Shown: positions 21,723 to 31,405 of the stretch, one piece after another
How the letters are laid out: each line of letters begins with the position of its first letter
How positions within the stretch are numbered: the stretch's first letter is position 1
Assembly: GCF_025345565.1 (NCBI RefSeq)
Contig: NZ_CP054475.1
Coordinates: 3,637,129 to 3,701,128, forward strand
Reading direction: 5' to 3'
Length of the DNA: 64,000 nt
DNA from: Thalassolituus hydrocarboniclasticus
Lineage (GTDB): Bacteria; Pseudomonadota; Gammaproteobacteria; Pseudomonadales; Oceanobacteraceae
Made by a program: the position numbers and the translations under genes
Notes under the pieces: generated by a model
The model's input: only the letters and a program-made list of their open reading frames with translations
Databases searched by the model: none
What the model was told of the DNA's origin: nothing

Positions 21723-23645
21723 ATGACAGATGACAGCAATAAAAATGTATCCGGAAAAGAAAAAGCCGGACTGAGCCGCCGCGGATTTCTCGGTGCCAGC
21801 GCCCTCACTGGTGCCGGCGCTGCGCTGGTCGGAGCAGCAGGCCTTGGCTCTGCAGTCATGAGCCGCGAAGCCTTTGCCGCCGCCGCCAAAGACGCCAAAA
21901 AGAAATACCATGTAGAGCCAGGGGAACTGGACGATTACATCGGCTTCTGGAGTGGTGGTCACCAGGGCGAAGTCCGCGTACTGGGTATTCCATCCATGCG
22001 CGAACTGATGCGGATTCCGGTATTTAATATCGACTCGGCTACCGGTTGGGGCATCACCAACGAAAGTAAGGCCGTAATGGGTGACAGTGCGAAGTTCCTG
22101 AATGGTGACTGCCACCATCCACATATCTCCATGAAAGATGGTAAATACGATGGCAAATACGTTTTTATCAACGATAAAGCCAACAGCCGTGTAGCTCGCA
22201 TCCGCCTGGATATTATGAAGTGTGACAAGATGCTGACCGTGCCTAATGTTCAGGCTATCCACGGACTGCGTCTGCAGAAAGTACCGTACACCAAGTATGT
22301 GTTTGCTAATGCTGAATTTGTTATGCCACATCCGAACGATGGCAAACATTTCGATTTGCAGGCCGATTACAGCTACACCATGTTTAACGTCATTGATGCA
22401 GAAAGCATGGAAATGGCATTTCAGATTATGGTTGACGGTAACCTGGACAACTGTGATGCCGACTACACCGGCCGCTTTGCTGCCTCTACCTGTTACAACT
22501 CAGAAAAAGCCTATGATCTGGGCGGCATGATGCGGAATGAGCGTGACTGGGTTGTGGTATTTGATATCCAGGCTGCAGAAAAAGCGGTTAAAGCCGGTAA
22601 ATTCGCCACTCTGGGCGACTCTAAAGTGCCGGTGCTGGATGGCCGTAAAAAAGGCGACAAAGACAGCCAGTTTACCCGTTATATTCCTGTACCGAAAAAC
22701 CCGCATGGCTGTAACACCTCATCCGATGGCAAGTACTTTATTGCCAACGGCAAGCTGTCACCAACTGTATCCATGATCGAAATTGCCAGACTGCCAGACC
22801 TGTTTAACGGCAAAATCAAAGATCCGCGCGACACCATTGCAGCAGAACCGGAACTGGGCCTTGGACCACTGCACACTACCTTCGATGGTCGTGGCAATGC
22901 CTACACCACACTGTTTATCGACAGTCAGGTCGTGAAGTGGAATATGGCCGATGCGGTACGTGCCTATAACGGTGAGAATGTTAATTACATCAAGCAGAAA
23001 CTGGATGTGCAGTATCAGCCTGGTCATATTCATGCCTCACTGTGTGAAACCAACGAAGCCGATGGCCAGTGGCTGGTTGCCTTATGCAAGTTCTCCAAAG
23101 ACCGCTTCCTGCAGGTTGGCCCACTGCACCCGGAAAACGACCAGCTGATCGATATTTCCGGTGAAGAAATGAAACTGGTACACGATGGCCCAACCTTCGC
23201 AGAACCGCATGACTGCACCATGGCACGCCGTGATCAGATCCGCACCCGGAAAATCTGGAAGCGGGATGATCCTTTCTTTGCCGGCACTGTTGCCATGGCA
23301 AAAAAAGATGGAATCAATCTGGAGACCGACAACAAGGTTATTCGCGATGGTAATAAAGTCCGGGTTTACATGACCTCGGTAGCGCCAGCCTATGGCATTA
23401 ACGAGTTCAGGGTAAAACAGGGCGATGAGGTTACCGTGATCGTCACCAATCTGGATCAGATCGAAGACGTTACTCATGGTTTCTGCATGGTTAATCATGG
23501 TGTATCGATGGAAATCAGCCCACAGCAAACTGCGTCAGTTACCTTTGTGGCCGACAAAGTGGGTATGCACTGGTACTACTGCAACTGGTTCTGCCATGCT
23601 CTGCATATGGAGATGGTAGGTCGAATGCTGGTTGAACCAGCCTGA
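21723..23645 (+). CDS. nosZ: NosZ, nitrous oxide reductase (clade I, TAT-exported)
   Basis: A 640-residue copper enzyme that reduces N2O to N2 in the periplasm. The twin-arginine signal (LSRRGFLGAS) marks clade I. A seven-bladed propeller with the CuZ histidines is followed by a cupredoxin CuA domain; the ligand motif CNWFCHALHMEM is intact near the C-terminus. AAGGAG precedes the ATG. A strong GC hairpin lies right after the stop. Confidence 0.97.
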   Translation: MTDDSNKNVSGKEKAGLSRRGFLGASALTGAGAALVGAAGLGSAVMSREAFAAAAKDAKKKYHVEPGELDDYIGFWSGGHQGEVRVLGIPSMRELMRIPVFNIDSATGWGITNESKAVMGDSAKFLNGDCHHPHISMKDGKYDGKYVFINDKANSRVARIRLDIMKCDKMLTVPNVQAIHGLRLQKVPYTKYVFANAEFVMPHPNDGKHFDLQADYSYTMFNVIDAESMEMAFQIMVDGNLDNCDADYTGRFAASTCYNSEKAYDLGGMMRNERDWVVVFDIQAAEKAVKAGKFATLGDSKVPVLDGRKKGDKDSQFTRYIPVPKNPHGCNTSSDGKYFIANGKLSPTVSMIEIARLPDLFNGKIKDPRDTIAAEPELGLGPLHTTFDGRGNAYTTLFIDSQVVKWNMADAVRAYNGENVNYIKQKLDVQYQPGHIHASLCETNEADGQWLVALCKFSKDRFLQVGPLHPENDQLIDISGEEMKLVHDGPTFAEPHDCTMARRDQIRTRKIWKRDDPFFAGTVAMAKKDGINLETDNKVIRDGNKVRVYMTSVAPAYGINEFRVKQGDEVTVIVTNLDQIEDVTHGFCMVNHGVSMEISPQQTASVTFVADKVGMHWYYCNWFCHALHMEMVGRMLVEPA

Positions 23646-23651
23646 TCGGCT

Positions 23652-23677
23652 GGCGGCGGGCCGTGATGCCCGCCGCC
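23652..23677 (+). promoter_or_regulatory. GC-rich stem-loop between nosZ and nosD
   Basis: GGCGGCGGGC (23652-23661) and GCCCGCCGCC (23668-23677) form a perfect 10-bp stem with loop CGTGAT. There is no T tail, so it is more likely an mRNA-processing or stability element than a terminator. It would bury the upstream in-frame ATG at 23666, supporting the nosD start at 23699. Confidence 0.6.
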
Positions 23678-23698
23678 CCTCCACAATTGCGGGACACT

Positions 23699-24943
23699 AT
23701 GATCCTTTCTGTCTTTTTTTTACTGCTGCTGGCCAGTGCCGGTGCGCAGGCCCAGTACCAGTCATTACCGCTGCAACCGCAGGGGGATATTCTGGTTTTA
23801 CCCGCCGGTCACTATCAGGGAAATTTTCTGATTGATCAGCCCGGCCACATCCGCTGTGCAGCCAACGCCGTTATCGACGCCGGGGCGCGGGGCCATGCGG
23901 TGAAAATTACCGCCGCCGAAGTCAGCCTTGAAGGCTGCCATATTATTAACTGGGGACGTAACCTCACCGATCTGGATTCAGCCATATTTGTTGCTGCCCG
24001 GGCCGACCATGTACGTCTGCTGAATAATCATCTGCAAGGGGCCGGATTCGGCATCTGGGCCGATACCAGCCAGCATATTGAAATCCACGGCAATCAGATC
24101 AGCGGCGATGACACTGTGCGCTCGCAGGACCGTGGCAATGGCATTCATCTGTTTTCTGTCCGTCAGGCCAGTGTGACCAACAATATTATACGCCATACCC
24201 GCGATGGTATTTATATTGACACCTCCAATCACAACACGCTGACCGGTAACGTGCTGGAAGATCTGCGCTACGGAATTCACTACATGTTTTCCAATAACAA
24301 TGTGGTGCATAACAACACGACCCGCCGCACCCGAACCGGTTATGCCCTGATGCAGAGCCGTAATCTGGATGTACGCAATAATCTGTCTGAAGACGATCAG
24401 AACTACGGCATTCTGATGAACTACATCACCTACTCCACCATCAGCAACAACAGAGTGCAGGGGGTAATCAGCGGCAGCACCGGCGACAGCATGATTCAGG
24501 GAGCTGAAGGCAAAGCGTTGTTTATCTACAACTCCGTATTCAACACCATCAGCTACAACTACTTTGCCGACAGCGTGATGGGTATTCACCTTACCGCCGG
24601 CTCTGAAGACAATAAAATCTTTGGCAATGCCTTTATCGCTAATCAACAGCAAGTTAAATATGTCGCAACCCGAACTCAGGAGTGGTCTGAAAATGGTCGC
24701 GGAAATTACTGGAGCGATTACCTTGGCTGGGACCGGAATGTCGATGATATCGGCGATCTTATTTACGAACCAAACGACAATATCGACCGTTTACTGTGGC
24801 TTTATCCACAAATGCGCTTATTGCTGAACAGCCCTGCCATTGAATTACTGCGCTGGGTGCAGCAGGCATTTCCGGTTGTTAAATCTCCTGGCGTGCGGGA
24901 CAGCTTTCCCCTGATGCGCCCACCGCTGACAGAGGCCCCTTAA
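23699..24943 (+). CDS. nosD: NosD, periplasmic beta-helix protein for CuZ assembly
   Basis: A 414-residue protein with a signal peptide ([19 protein letters not shown]) and tandem right-handed beta-helix (CASH) repeats, visible as recurring NN and NxI motifs from about residue 90 to 330. With the ABC transporter NosFY it supplies sulfur for the CuZ centre of NosZ. In-frame starts at 23663 (GTG) and 23666 would put extra residues before the signal peptide and lie in a hairpin. nosF begins two bases after the stop. Confidence 0.93.
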   Translation: MILSVFFLLLLASAGAQAQYQSLPLQPQGDILVLPAGHYQGNFLIDQPGHIRCAANAVIDAGARGHAVKITAAEVSLEGCHIINWGRNLTDLDSAIFVAARADHVRLLNNHLQGAGFGIWADTSQHIEIHGNQISGDDTVRSQDRGNGIHLFSVRQASVTNNIIRHTRDGIYIDTSNHNTLTGNVLEDLRYGIHYMFSNNNVVHNNTTRRTRTGYALMQSRNLDVRNNLSEDDQNYGILMNYITYSTISNNRVQGVISGSTGDSMIQGAEGKALFIYNSVFNTISYNYFADSVMGIHLTAGSEDNKIFGNAFIANQQQVKYVATRTQEWSENGRGNYWSDYLGWDRNVDDIGDLIYEPNDNIDRLLWLYPQMRLLLNSPAIELLRWVQQAFPVVKSPGVRDSFPLMRPPLTEAP

Positions 24944-24944
24944 A

Positions 24945-25859
24945 ATGAACCTGGTAGAACTGCAGAATGTCAGCCTTGCCTATGGCCGGATGGAGGTTAT
25001 AAAAAACCTTTCTCTGCATCTGGCAGAAGGTGAAGTACTTGGTTTGTTCGGCCATAACGGTGCCGGCAAAACAACTACTATGAAAATGATCCTCGGTCTG
25101 CTCGCGCCCGGCAGCGGCCATGTTCAGGTATTTGGTAATACACCGGATCATACCGAAGTCCGTAAGCGGCTTGGTTATTTACCGGAAAACGTTATGTTTT
25201 ATCCGCAATTAAGCGGACAGGAAACACTGACTTATTTTGCCCGCCTGAAAGGTGCAGATAACCATCAGGTCGGAGAGTTACTGGAAAAAGTCGGGCTGAC
25301 CCATGCCGCCACACGTAAAGTAAAAACCTATTCCAAAGGTATGCGTCAGCGCTTGGGTCTGGCTCAGGCACTGCTGGCAAATCCGCGTCTGTTATTACTG
25401 GACGAGCCGACCGTCGGTCTGGACCCGGTAGCCACGCAGGAACTTTATCAATTGCTGAACGAGCTGCGTCAGAACGGCACCGGCATTATTCTCTGTTCGC
25501 ACGTATTACCCGGTGTTGAACCTTATATCAGCCGCGCCGCCATTCTTGCCGGCGGTCAGTTACAGGCCGTCGGTACCCTGAGTGAATTACGCCGTCAGGT
25601 AGCATTACCTACGCGCATTCGCCTTGGCAGCCTCTCGGAACCGGAGCATTGGCAAACCCGGTTATCCGGCCTCGGCTTCGATTCCCGCTGTATTGGCCGC
25701 GATGCTCTCGAAGTTTTAACTCACAACGGCGCCCGCCGGGAGTTACTTAACACCCTGATAAACAGCAGCGAAGCCGCCGATCTGGAAGTCTGCCCGCCGT
25801 CCCTTGACGACCTGTACCGCCATTTTGCGGTCGTTCCGGCACAGGAGAAATCGCAATGA
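24945..25859 (+). CDS. nosF: NosF, ABC ATPase of the Nos maturation system
   Basis: A 304-residue ABC ATPase with Walker [13 protein letters not shown] (about 36-47), signature [11 protein letters not shown] and Walker [14 protein letters not shown]. It powers NosY and works with NosD in CuZ assembly. Its stop overlaps the nosY start by four bases. Confidence 0.95.
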   Translation: MNLVELQNVSLAYGRMEVIKNLSLHLAEGEVLGLFGHNGAGKTTTMKMILGLLAPGSGHVQVFGNTPDHTEVRKRLGYLPENVMFYPQLSGQETLTYFARLKGADNHQVGELLEKVGLTHAATRKVKTYSKGMRQRLGLAQALLANPRLLLLDEPTVGLDPVATQELYQLLNELRQNGTGIILCSHVLPGVEPYISRAAILAGGQLQAVGTLSELRRQVALPTRIRLGSLSEPEHWQTRLSGLGFDSRCIGRDALEVLTHNGARRELLNTLINSSEAADLEVCPPSLDDLYRHFAVVPAQEKSQ

Positions 25860-26686
25860 TGCAAGTCTGGAATATCGCCATTAAAGAGCTGAACGATGGC
25901 CTGCGTAACCGCTGGCTGCTGGCCATCAGCCTGCTGTTTGCCATTCTCGCTGCGGGCATTGCCTGGCTTGGCTCAGCCGCCGCCGGCCAGGTTGGTTTCA
26001 GCTCCATTCCGGCAACCATTGCCAGTCTGGCCAGCCTGGCAACGTTTCTGGTTCCGCTGATTGCTCTGCTGCTTGCTTACGATGCCATCGTGGGTGAAGA
26101 GGAAGGCGGAACCCTGTTGTTATTGCTGACCTACCCGCTCAGTCGCGGGCAGTTACTGCTGGGAAAATTTATCGGCCACGGGCTGATTCTTGCGCTCGCC
26201 ACCTCTATTGGTTTTGGCAGTGCCGCCGTCGCCATTGCATTATTGGTCAGCGATCTGGATATCTGGCTTCTGATTCAATCGTTCTCGCGGTTTATTTTTT
26301 CAGCCACGTTACTGGGCTGGGTATTCCTTGCTCTGGCCTATTTCCTCAGCAGTAAAGCCAGCGAAAAATCCACCGCAGCCGGTCTCGCGCTTGGTGTGTG
26401 GTTTCTGTTTGTGCTGGTGTTTGATCTCAGTCTGCTGGCATTACTGGTCTTCAGTAAAGGACAGCTGAACCCTGACCTGCTGCCATGGCTTTTACTGCTT
26501 AATCCCACCGATATATTCCGGCAAATAAATCTGTCCGGTCTTGGCGACAGCAGTGCAATGAACGGGGTTATGGCACTGGGGCAGGATTTACCCATCAGTA
26601 ATCCTGGACTGTGGATCTCATTATTTATCTGGTTGATTTTCAGCCTGGGTATTGCTCATCTCACCTTACGCCGCCGTGCGATTTAA
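25856..26686 (+). CDS. nosY: NosY, ABC permease of the Nos maturation system
   Basis: A 276-residue ABC-2-type permease with six predicted helices and the [24 protein letters not shown] coupling region near residues 81-104. It is the membrane partner of NosF. It starts inside the end of nosF, and nosL follows 20 bases later. Confidence 0.94.
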   Translation: MMQVWNIAIKELNDGLRNRWLLAISLLFAILAAGIAWLGSAAAGQVGFSSIPATIASLASLATFLVPLIALLLAYDAIVGEEEGGTLLLLLTYPLSRGQLLLGKFIGHGLILALATSIGFGSAAVAIALLVSDLDIWLLIQSFSRFIFSATLLGWVFLALAYFLSSKASEKSTAAGLALGVWFLFVLVFDLSLLALLVFSKGQLNPDLLPWLLLLNPTDIFRQINLSGLGDSSAMNGVMALGQDLPISNPGLWISLFIWLIFSLGIAHLTLRRRAI

Positions 26687-26706
26687 TTTTTAGAAAGGAT
26701 AAGTTT

Positions 26707-27255
26707 ATGAAAAAAGTATGCTCTTTCATTTCTGTTGTCACCCTGATGCTCAGTGCCTTGTTGGCCGGTTGCAGCCAGCCCACCAACAGTGAAACCACGA
26801 AGCGGTCACCTGTCGCCTTTCATTCCTCAGATGAATGCCACGTGTGTGGTATGGCCATCACCCGTTTTCCTGGCCCCAAGGGCGAGGCGATAACCGGCAA
26901 CGGTAAAATCAGAAAATTCTGCTCATCCGCTGAAATGCTGCACTGGTGGCTGCAACCTGAAAATCAGGTTCAGCAAATGACGCTATACGTTCACGATATG
27001 AGCCGCAGTGATTGGAACCAACCGGATGATGCACATCTGATTGATGCCATGCAGGCATTTTATGTTGTTGCTCCGGACATGGCAGGCGCGATGGGTACGC
27101 CAATTGCCAGTTTTGCTGATAAAGAAAGCGCAGAAATATTTGCCTCTGACAGAAAGACCAGCGTGATGACATTCAGCCAGTTAAAAGACGCACTGCTGCA
27201 GCATCAGAAAATGATGGGCGACACCCATTCCGAAGATCACAGCATGCATCATTAA
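26707..27255 (+). CDS. nosL: NosL, outer-membrane copper chaperone lipoprotein
   Basis: A 182-residue lipoprotein with lipobox LLAGC and the conserved Cu(I)-binding motif CHVCGM near residue 46. NosL delivers copper for NosZ maturation. The C-terminal tail is rich in His and Met ([14 protein letters not shown]), fitting copper binding. GAAAGGAT precedes the ATG at 26707; the longer open frame upstream overlaps nosY. Confidence 0.94.
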   Translation: MKKVCSFISVVTLMLSALLAGCSQPTNSETTKRSPVAFHSSDECHVCGMAITRFPGPKGEAITGNGKIRKFCSSAEMLHWWLQPENQVQQMTLYVHDMSRSDWNQPDDAHLIDAMQAFYVVAPDMAGAMGTPIASFADKESAEIFASDRKTSVMTFSQLKDALLQHQKMMGDTHSEDHSMHH

Positions 27256-27268
27256 GGTAGGAATTATT

Positions 27269-27424
27269 ATGGGAATAAGTCCATGGCAGTTACTGATCGT
27301 ACTGCTGATTGTACTTGTATTATTTGGCAGTAAACGATTGCGATCTCTGGGAGGTGATCTTGGTGGTGCGATCCGGGATTTTCGTAAAGCCGCTGACAAA
27401 CAACCCGAGGATAGCGAACAATAG
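27269..27424 (+). CDS. tatE: Small TatA/TatE-type translocase protein
   Basis: A 51-residue protein with one N-terminal membrane helix ([16 protein letters not shown]), the [20 protein letters not shown] hinge and amphipathic helix, and a charged tail, as in TatA/TatE. GTAGGAA lies before the ATG. TatA/E genes often end nos clusters, where they aid export of folded NosZ. It is shorter than typical TatA (about 80-90), like TatE. It follows nosL by 13 bases. Confidence 0.85.
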   Translation: MGISPWQLLIVLLIVLVLFGSKRLRSLGGDLGGAIRDFRKAADKQPEDSEQ

Positions 27425-27441
27425 TCCTGATTCGGCACGGA

Positions 27442-27489
27442 TGCCGGCAGGCAGCTTCTGAAAATATCTAAAAAGCTGCTATGCCGGCA
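27442..27489. terminator. Long stem-loop ending the nos cluster
   Basis: TGCCGGCA plus GCAGCTT pairs with AAGCTGC plus TGCCGGCA, with one small bulge and a 15-base loop. It lies between the tatE stop and the convergent mogA stop. There is no T run after it on either strand, so it may be a bidirectional or processing hairpin. Confidence 0.5.
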
Positions 27490-27505
27490 CAAAAACAGAA
27501 AATAA

Positions 27506-28039
27506 TCAGCTCGCCGGACGGAAAATACTGATGACCTCCGGATTACATTCCAGATAGGGCCCATCCATAAGATCAATACAGTAAGGTACAGCGGGAAATA
27601 CCGCATCCAGACACTGGCGTATTGCTTTCGGCTTGCCCGGCAGATTAATAATTAATGATTGTTTTCTGAGTCCGGCCGTCTGGCGTGAAAGAATGGCGGT
27701 AGGCACATACTTCAGAGACTCCATACGCATCAGCTCACCGAACCCCGGCATCATACGATCACAGACCGCCTCGGTTGCCTCCGGCGTCACATCACGCAGA
27801 GCCGGCCCTGTACCTCCGGTCGTAATTACCAGACAGCATTTTTCCTCATCCACCAGCTCACACAGTGTTTCTTCAATCTGTGGACGCTCATCGGCGATCA
27901 GACGATAAACCGCTTCCCACTCACCGGATAAATATTCCGTTAATGTTTCACGGATAGCCTGACCCGAAATATCTTCATAAATACCGGCACTGGCTCTGTC
28001 GCTGACCGTCAGAATACCGATACGGATTTTTTTCTGCAT
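27506..28039 (-). CDS. mogA: MogA, molybdopterin adenylyltransferase
   Basis: A 177-residue MoCF-domain protein. ITTGGTGPALRDVTPEA is the conserved nucleotide/pterin binding motif, and LPGKPKAIRQCL is typical of MogA. It adenylates molybdopterin before Mo insertion by MoeA. It is a second MoCF-family protein beside moaB at 36287; MogA-type length and the GxxNL-like LPGKP element support the split. It is convergent with the nos cluster. Confidence 0.88.
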   Translation of the reverse strand: MQKKIRIGILTVSDRASAGIYEDISGQAIRETLTEYLSGEWEAVYRLIADERPQIEETLCELVDEEKCCLVITTGGTGPALRDVTPEATEAVCDRMMPGFGELMRMESLKYVPTAILSRQTAGLRKQSLIINLPGKPKAIRQCLDAVFPAVPYCIDLMDGPYLECNPEVISIFRPAS

Positions 28040-28217
28040 GATAACTCCTGAAGTTTTCCGGAAATTCAGTAACAGGGGTAAATATACAACGATATACCGC
28101 CGCTATCAGTTATTGTTATGCGGAAACCTGATGTGAACAATTAAGACTTTTCTTAAATCACGGTGAAATCCGTGCGAAGACTGGGCCGATTCACACCGGC
28201 CCCTCACAGGTTTTATA

Positions 28218-28913
28218 TTACTGGCAGCTGCCGCAGCAGTCTGAAGACGTTACTTTAGGTGGGACAAACAGAAAATAATTTTCCAGAGTGATGTGCCGCA
28301 TAAGATCGTCCACCAACGTCTGCAGGCCCAGATACAGCGAACGCCAGCTGTTACAGGCACCCGCCGGAACTTTCATATTATTGGTCAGACTGCACAAACG
28401 GTTAATGGCTTCCAGATGTTCCAGGTGCTCATCCTGCATCACATTAATCGGACCATTCGGATAAATTCCCCCGGCCAGCATCGGAAACAGGATCTGCTCC
28501 TCTTTCATCATATGGCTTTCCAGCTCATGACTCATATCGCGCAACAGATCAGCCAGCCCAGACGGACAGTTGGCGGAATCGCTGTGCACCCGTTCGACTT
28601 TGGCCGCCAGGAAGATCAGCTCCGGTAACTGTTCACGATGGCGTGCATGGTAACGCTCCAGGATGTGACCGATCAGTTTCATGCGGGGTTCTTTGCCCCA
28701 ATCAATGGCGGGATCATCATGATGGTGTTCGGTCATTTCAAGTTCAGCCAAACCCGCAACCACTTCTTCCGGATCAAGTCCCTTATGTTCCAGTGCCTGC
28801 TGCAAGCTCACCATGCCCTGATTGCAGAAATTAATATCCAGCTGACGTAACAAAGCAGAAGCACCGGGAATGGTTGTGGCAATATCACTCAGAGAACGAT
28901 TCAGAATTTCCAT
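28218..28913 (-). CDS. ytfE: RIC/YtfE-type di-iron repair protein
   Basis: A 231-residue protein with an N-terminal ScdA domain including the FCNQG motif (about residue 29) and a hemerythrin-like domain with His/Glu ligands (HHHDD, HREQLPE, HELESHMMKEEQILFP, DEHLEHLE, HITLENYFLFVP). Such proteins repair Fe-S clusters or release iron after nitrosative stress. AGGAGA precedes the ATG at 28913. The C-terminus ends with CCGSC, an extra Cys cluster. It is divergent from norR, with a sigma-54 promoter before it. Confidence 0.93.
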   Translation of the reverse strand: MEILNRSLSDIATTIPGASALLRQLDINFCNQGMVSLQQALEHKGLDPEEVVAGLAELEMTEHHHDDPAIDWGKEPRMKLIGHILERYHARHREQLPELIFLAAKVERVHSDSANCPSGLADLLRDMSHELESHMMKEEQILFPMLAGGIYPNGPINVMQDEHLEHLEAINRLCSLTNNMKVPAGACNSWRSLYLGLQTLVDDLMRHITLENYFLFVPPKVTSSDCCGSCQ

Positions 28914-28957
28914 AAACTCTCCTGATATATAAAGGTTTTGATTCAACAGAAGTGATC

Positions 28958-28973
28958 AGCAAGATGCAGGCCA
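28958..28973 (-). promoter_or_regulatory. Sigma-54 promoter of ytfE
   Basis: Read on the minus strand, TGGCCTGCATCTTGCT matches the -24/-12 consensus TGGCACG-N4-TTGCW with correct GG-GC spacing and two mismatches. It is 45 bases before the ytfE ATG. Confidence 0.75.
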
Positions 28974-29014
28974 GCCGCCAGAGCGCATACTTGCTGCCGG
29001 TCAACAGAGGGTGG

Positions 29015-29066
29015 GTATAAATAACCCGGATATTCCCTGTAAAATCTACACTTTGGTAAATACCAC
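29015..29066. promoter_or_regulatory. Three GT-N7-AC NorR-type enhancer sites
   Basis: GTATAAATAAC (29015-29025, within GGGT...ACCC), GTAAAATCTAC (29039-29049) and GTAAATACCAC (29056-29066, within TTGGT...ACCAA) each fit the NorR core GT-N7-AC. Centres are 24 and 17 bases apart. Known NorR targets such as E. coli norVW carry three sites upstream of a sigma-54 promoter. Confidence 0.65.
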
Positions 29067-29094
29067 CAAGCACATACCAACACAGAGACCTCTC

Positions 29095-30639
29095 ATGCCC
29101 GGACAACAGCTGCTTACGGAACTCATCAAAGATATGCCGGCCGGCGAACGCTTTGACCATATTGTTAAAAGTATCCGCACCAGCTTTAACTGTGGCGCTG
29201 TCGCTCTGCTGCGCCTGCAGGGTGAGTATCTGCGTCCTGTCGCCGTCTCCGGTCTGGTTACCGAAGCGCATGGCCGTAAATTCAGTCTGGCTCAGCACCC
29301 ACGCCTGTCGGCCGTTATGACCACCAGCCATGCCCTGCGCTTTCCGCCAGACAGCCCGTTACCCGATCCCTATGACGGCCTGCTGGAGACTCAGCCGGGG
29401 GAAGCATTGCCGGTGCATGACTGTATGGGAACCAGCCTCTGGCTGAACGGTGAGCGCTGGGGCGCCCTGACCCTCGACTCTCTGACTCCGGGCACCTTTG
29501 ATCAGAGCCGCATTGACGAGCTGGACAGCTATCGCCCGGTACTGGAAACGGCCATCCGTATCAGCATGCTGGAAGAAGAAATACGCGGTCTGCGCCGGGT
29601 CCGGCTGGATGGCGCCGGTAATATCGCCATTGGCACCGAAGCCGACAATGAAATTATTGGCAACAGCAGTGCCATCCGTCAGATTAAAAAAGAACTCGAA
29701 GTGGTTGCGGCCTCCGACCTGCCGGTACTGCTGCTGGGAGAAACAGGTGTCGGTAAAGAAATCTTTGCCAGCTACACGCACCGGCTGTCCGCACGTGCTG
29801 CACGGCCAATGGTATACATCAACTGTGCGGCACTGCCGGAACACCTCGCTGAAAGTGAATTATTCGGCCATGTTAAAGGCGCATTTTCCGGTGCCACCAG
29901 CGACCGCGCAGGGCGTTTTGAAACCGCAGATAAAAGCACACTCTTTCTTGATGAGGTCGGTGAATTACCGCTGCCGGTACAGGCCAAGCTGCTGAGGGTT
30001 TTGCAGAATGGCGAAATACAAAGACTGGGCAGCGATAAGACCCGCCATGTGGATGTGCGTATTCTGGCCGCGACCAACCGCAACCTGAAAGAGCAGATTA
30101 CCGAAGGCGCATTCCGGGCTGACCTGTATCATCGCCTGTCTGTTTACCCTATTCCTATTCCTCCCCTGCGCGAGCGCGAACAGGACATTCCTCTGCTGGC
30201 CGGGCACTTCCTGGAATTAAACCGCACCCGCTTAGGGTTACGCAGCCTGCGCTTATCGGCCGATGCCGAGGCAGCACTGCAGACCTATCCATGGCCCGGC
30301 AATATCCGTGAGCTGGAGCATGTTATCAGTCGCGCAGCCATCAAAGCGCTGAGCCGGGGAGCGCAACGGCACGATATTGTGACTCTGGATTGCCGTTCAC
30401 TGGATCTTGAGCTGCCGACCTCCCGTCACCATGCACACGCAACGGGCGAAGACAGCAGTGATTCATTGCTGAAAGCGGTGCAGGGAATGCCAATGAAAGA
30501 AGCCGTTAAATACTTTCAGCAGACTCTGGTTCTGCACGAACTGCAACAACAGCAAGGCAGCTGGAGCAAAACCGCACGGGCTCTGGGAATGGACCCGAGT
30601 AATCTGCACAAGCTGGCACAGAAGCTCGGGCTTAAATAA
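29095..30639 (+). CDS. norR: NorR, NO-responsive sigma-54 activator
   Basis: A 514-residue three-domain activator. The N-terminal GAF domain holds a mononuclear iron that senses NO; the ligand cysteine is kept in HDCMG with acidic ligands nearby (FPPDSPLPDPYDG). The AAA+ domain has Walker A GETGVGKE and a sigma-54 contact loop that reads GAFSGA rather than GAFTGA. A C-terminal Fis-type HTH (SWSKTARALGMDPSNLHKLAQ) ends it. ATG 29095 has only a weak ribosome binding site and gives normal length. It faces ytfE across its likely binding sites. Confidence 0.94.
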   Translation: MPGQQLLTELIKDMPAGERFDHIVKSIRTSFNCGAVALLRLQGEYLRPVAVSGLVTEAHGRKFSLAQHPRLSAVMTTSHALRFPPDSPLPDPYDGLLETQPGEALPVHDCMGTSLWLNGERWGALTLDSLTPGTFDQSRIDELDSYRPVLETAIRISMLEEEIRGLRRVRLDGAGNIAIGTEADNEIIGNSSAIRQIKKELEVVAASDLPVLLLGETGVGKEIFASYTHRLSARAARPMVYINCAALPEHLAESELFGHVKGAFSGATSDRAGRFETADKSTLFLDEVGELPLPVQAKLLRVLQNGEIQRLGSDKTRHVDVRILAATNRNLKEQITEGAFRADLYHRLSVYPIPIPPLREREQDIPLLAGHFLELNRTRLGLRSLRLSADAEAALQTYPWPGNIRELEHVISRAAIKALSRGAQRHDIVTLDCRSLDLELPTSRHHAHATGEDSSDSLLKAVQGMPMKEAVKYFQQTLVLHELQQQQGSWSKTARALGMDPSNLHKLAQKLGLK

Positions 30640-30654
30640 ACCGTACCGCTTTAC

Positions 30655-31404
30655 TCAGGACTGAGCAGCGCAATCGGCACAGTCCGGGCGGCGGGTAATC
30701 CGCCATTCATGAAAGCGGCTGGCACGGGCATCAAACGACAGCAGCCGCCCACACAGGGACTCACCGGCAGCACTCAGCAGCTTCAGGGCTTCCACCGCCT
30801 GTAACGTACCGATAACGCCTACCAGAGGCGACAGCACGCCACTCTCACTGCAATTACGCTGGTCCGGCTGCACATCCGGATACAGACAACGGTAACAGGG
30901 GCTGTCGGCACGGCGCGGATCAAACACCGTCAGCTGACCGTCCATGGCGACAGCGGCTGCACTGACCCAGGGAATCCGGTGTTTCAGCGCCGCTTTATTG
31001 AGGGCATAACGGACCTGAGGCTCGTCGGTGCAATCCAGCACCAGAGAAAACTGCGGTAAAACCTGCTCAAGCCAGGCAGCATCTGCGCGGCGGATTTCGG
31101 TATGCACCCGCACATCATGATTCAGATGCATCACGGTTGCCGCAGCAGACTCGGCTTTGCTCATTCCCACCCGATCCTGCGGATGAATAATCTGGCGTGG
31201 CAGATTGCTGAGCTCAACATGATCATCATCCACCAGCGTCAGCTGCCCGATACCGCTGGCTGCCAGATAAGGCAAAGCGGCCGCGCCCAAACCGCCCAGA
31301 CCAATCACCAGAACATGGCTGTCACACAGGGCCAGCTGGCCATCGATATCAATCTGGGGAAGGAAAATATGCCGGCTGTAACGCAGCAGTTGTTCGTCGT
31401 TCAT
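30655..31404 (-). CDS. moeB: MoeB/ThiF-type adenylyltransferase for molybdopterin synthase
   Basis: A 249-residue E1-like protein with nucleotide motif GLGGLGAAALPYL (about 33-45), the NCSESGVLSPLVGVIG block with the conserved cysteine, and zinc CxxC pairs (CYRC and CADC). It activates the MoaD C-terminus for sulfur loading. Its start is one base after the moeA stop, so the two are coupled. It is convergent with norR, 15 bases between stops. Confidence 0.92.
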   Translation of the reverse strand: MNDEQLLRYSRHIFLPQIDIDGQLALCDSHVLVIGLGGLGAAALPYLAASGIGQLTLVDDDHVELSNLPRQIIHPQDRVGMSKAESAAATVMHLNHDVRVHTEIRRADAAWLEQVLPQFSLVLDCTDEPQVRYALNKAALKHRIPWVSAAAVAMDGQLTVFDPRRADSPCYRCLYPDVQPDQRNCSESGVLSPLVGVIGTLQAVEALKLLSAAGESLCGRLLSFDARASRFHEWRITRRPDCADCAAQS

Positions 31405-31405
31405 G

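Noticed and set aside
28182-28202. GGGCCG/CGGCCC hairpin after ytfE as a terminator
   Set aside because: The stem is only six bases and no T run follows on the minus strand; kept out of the feature list.
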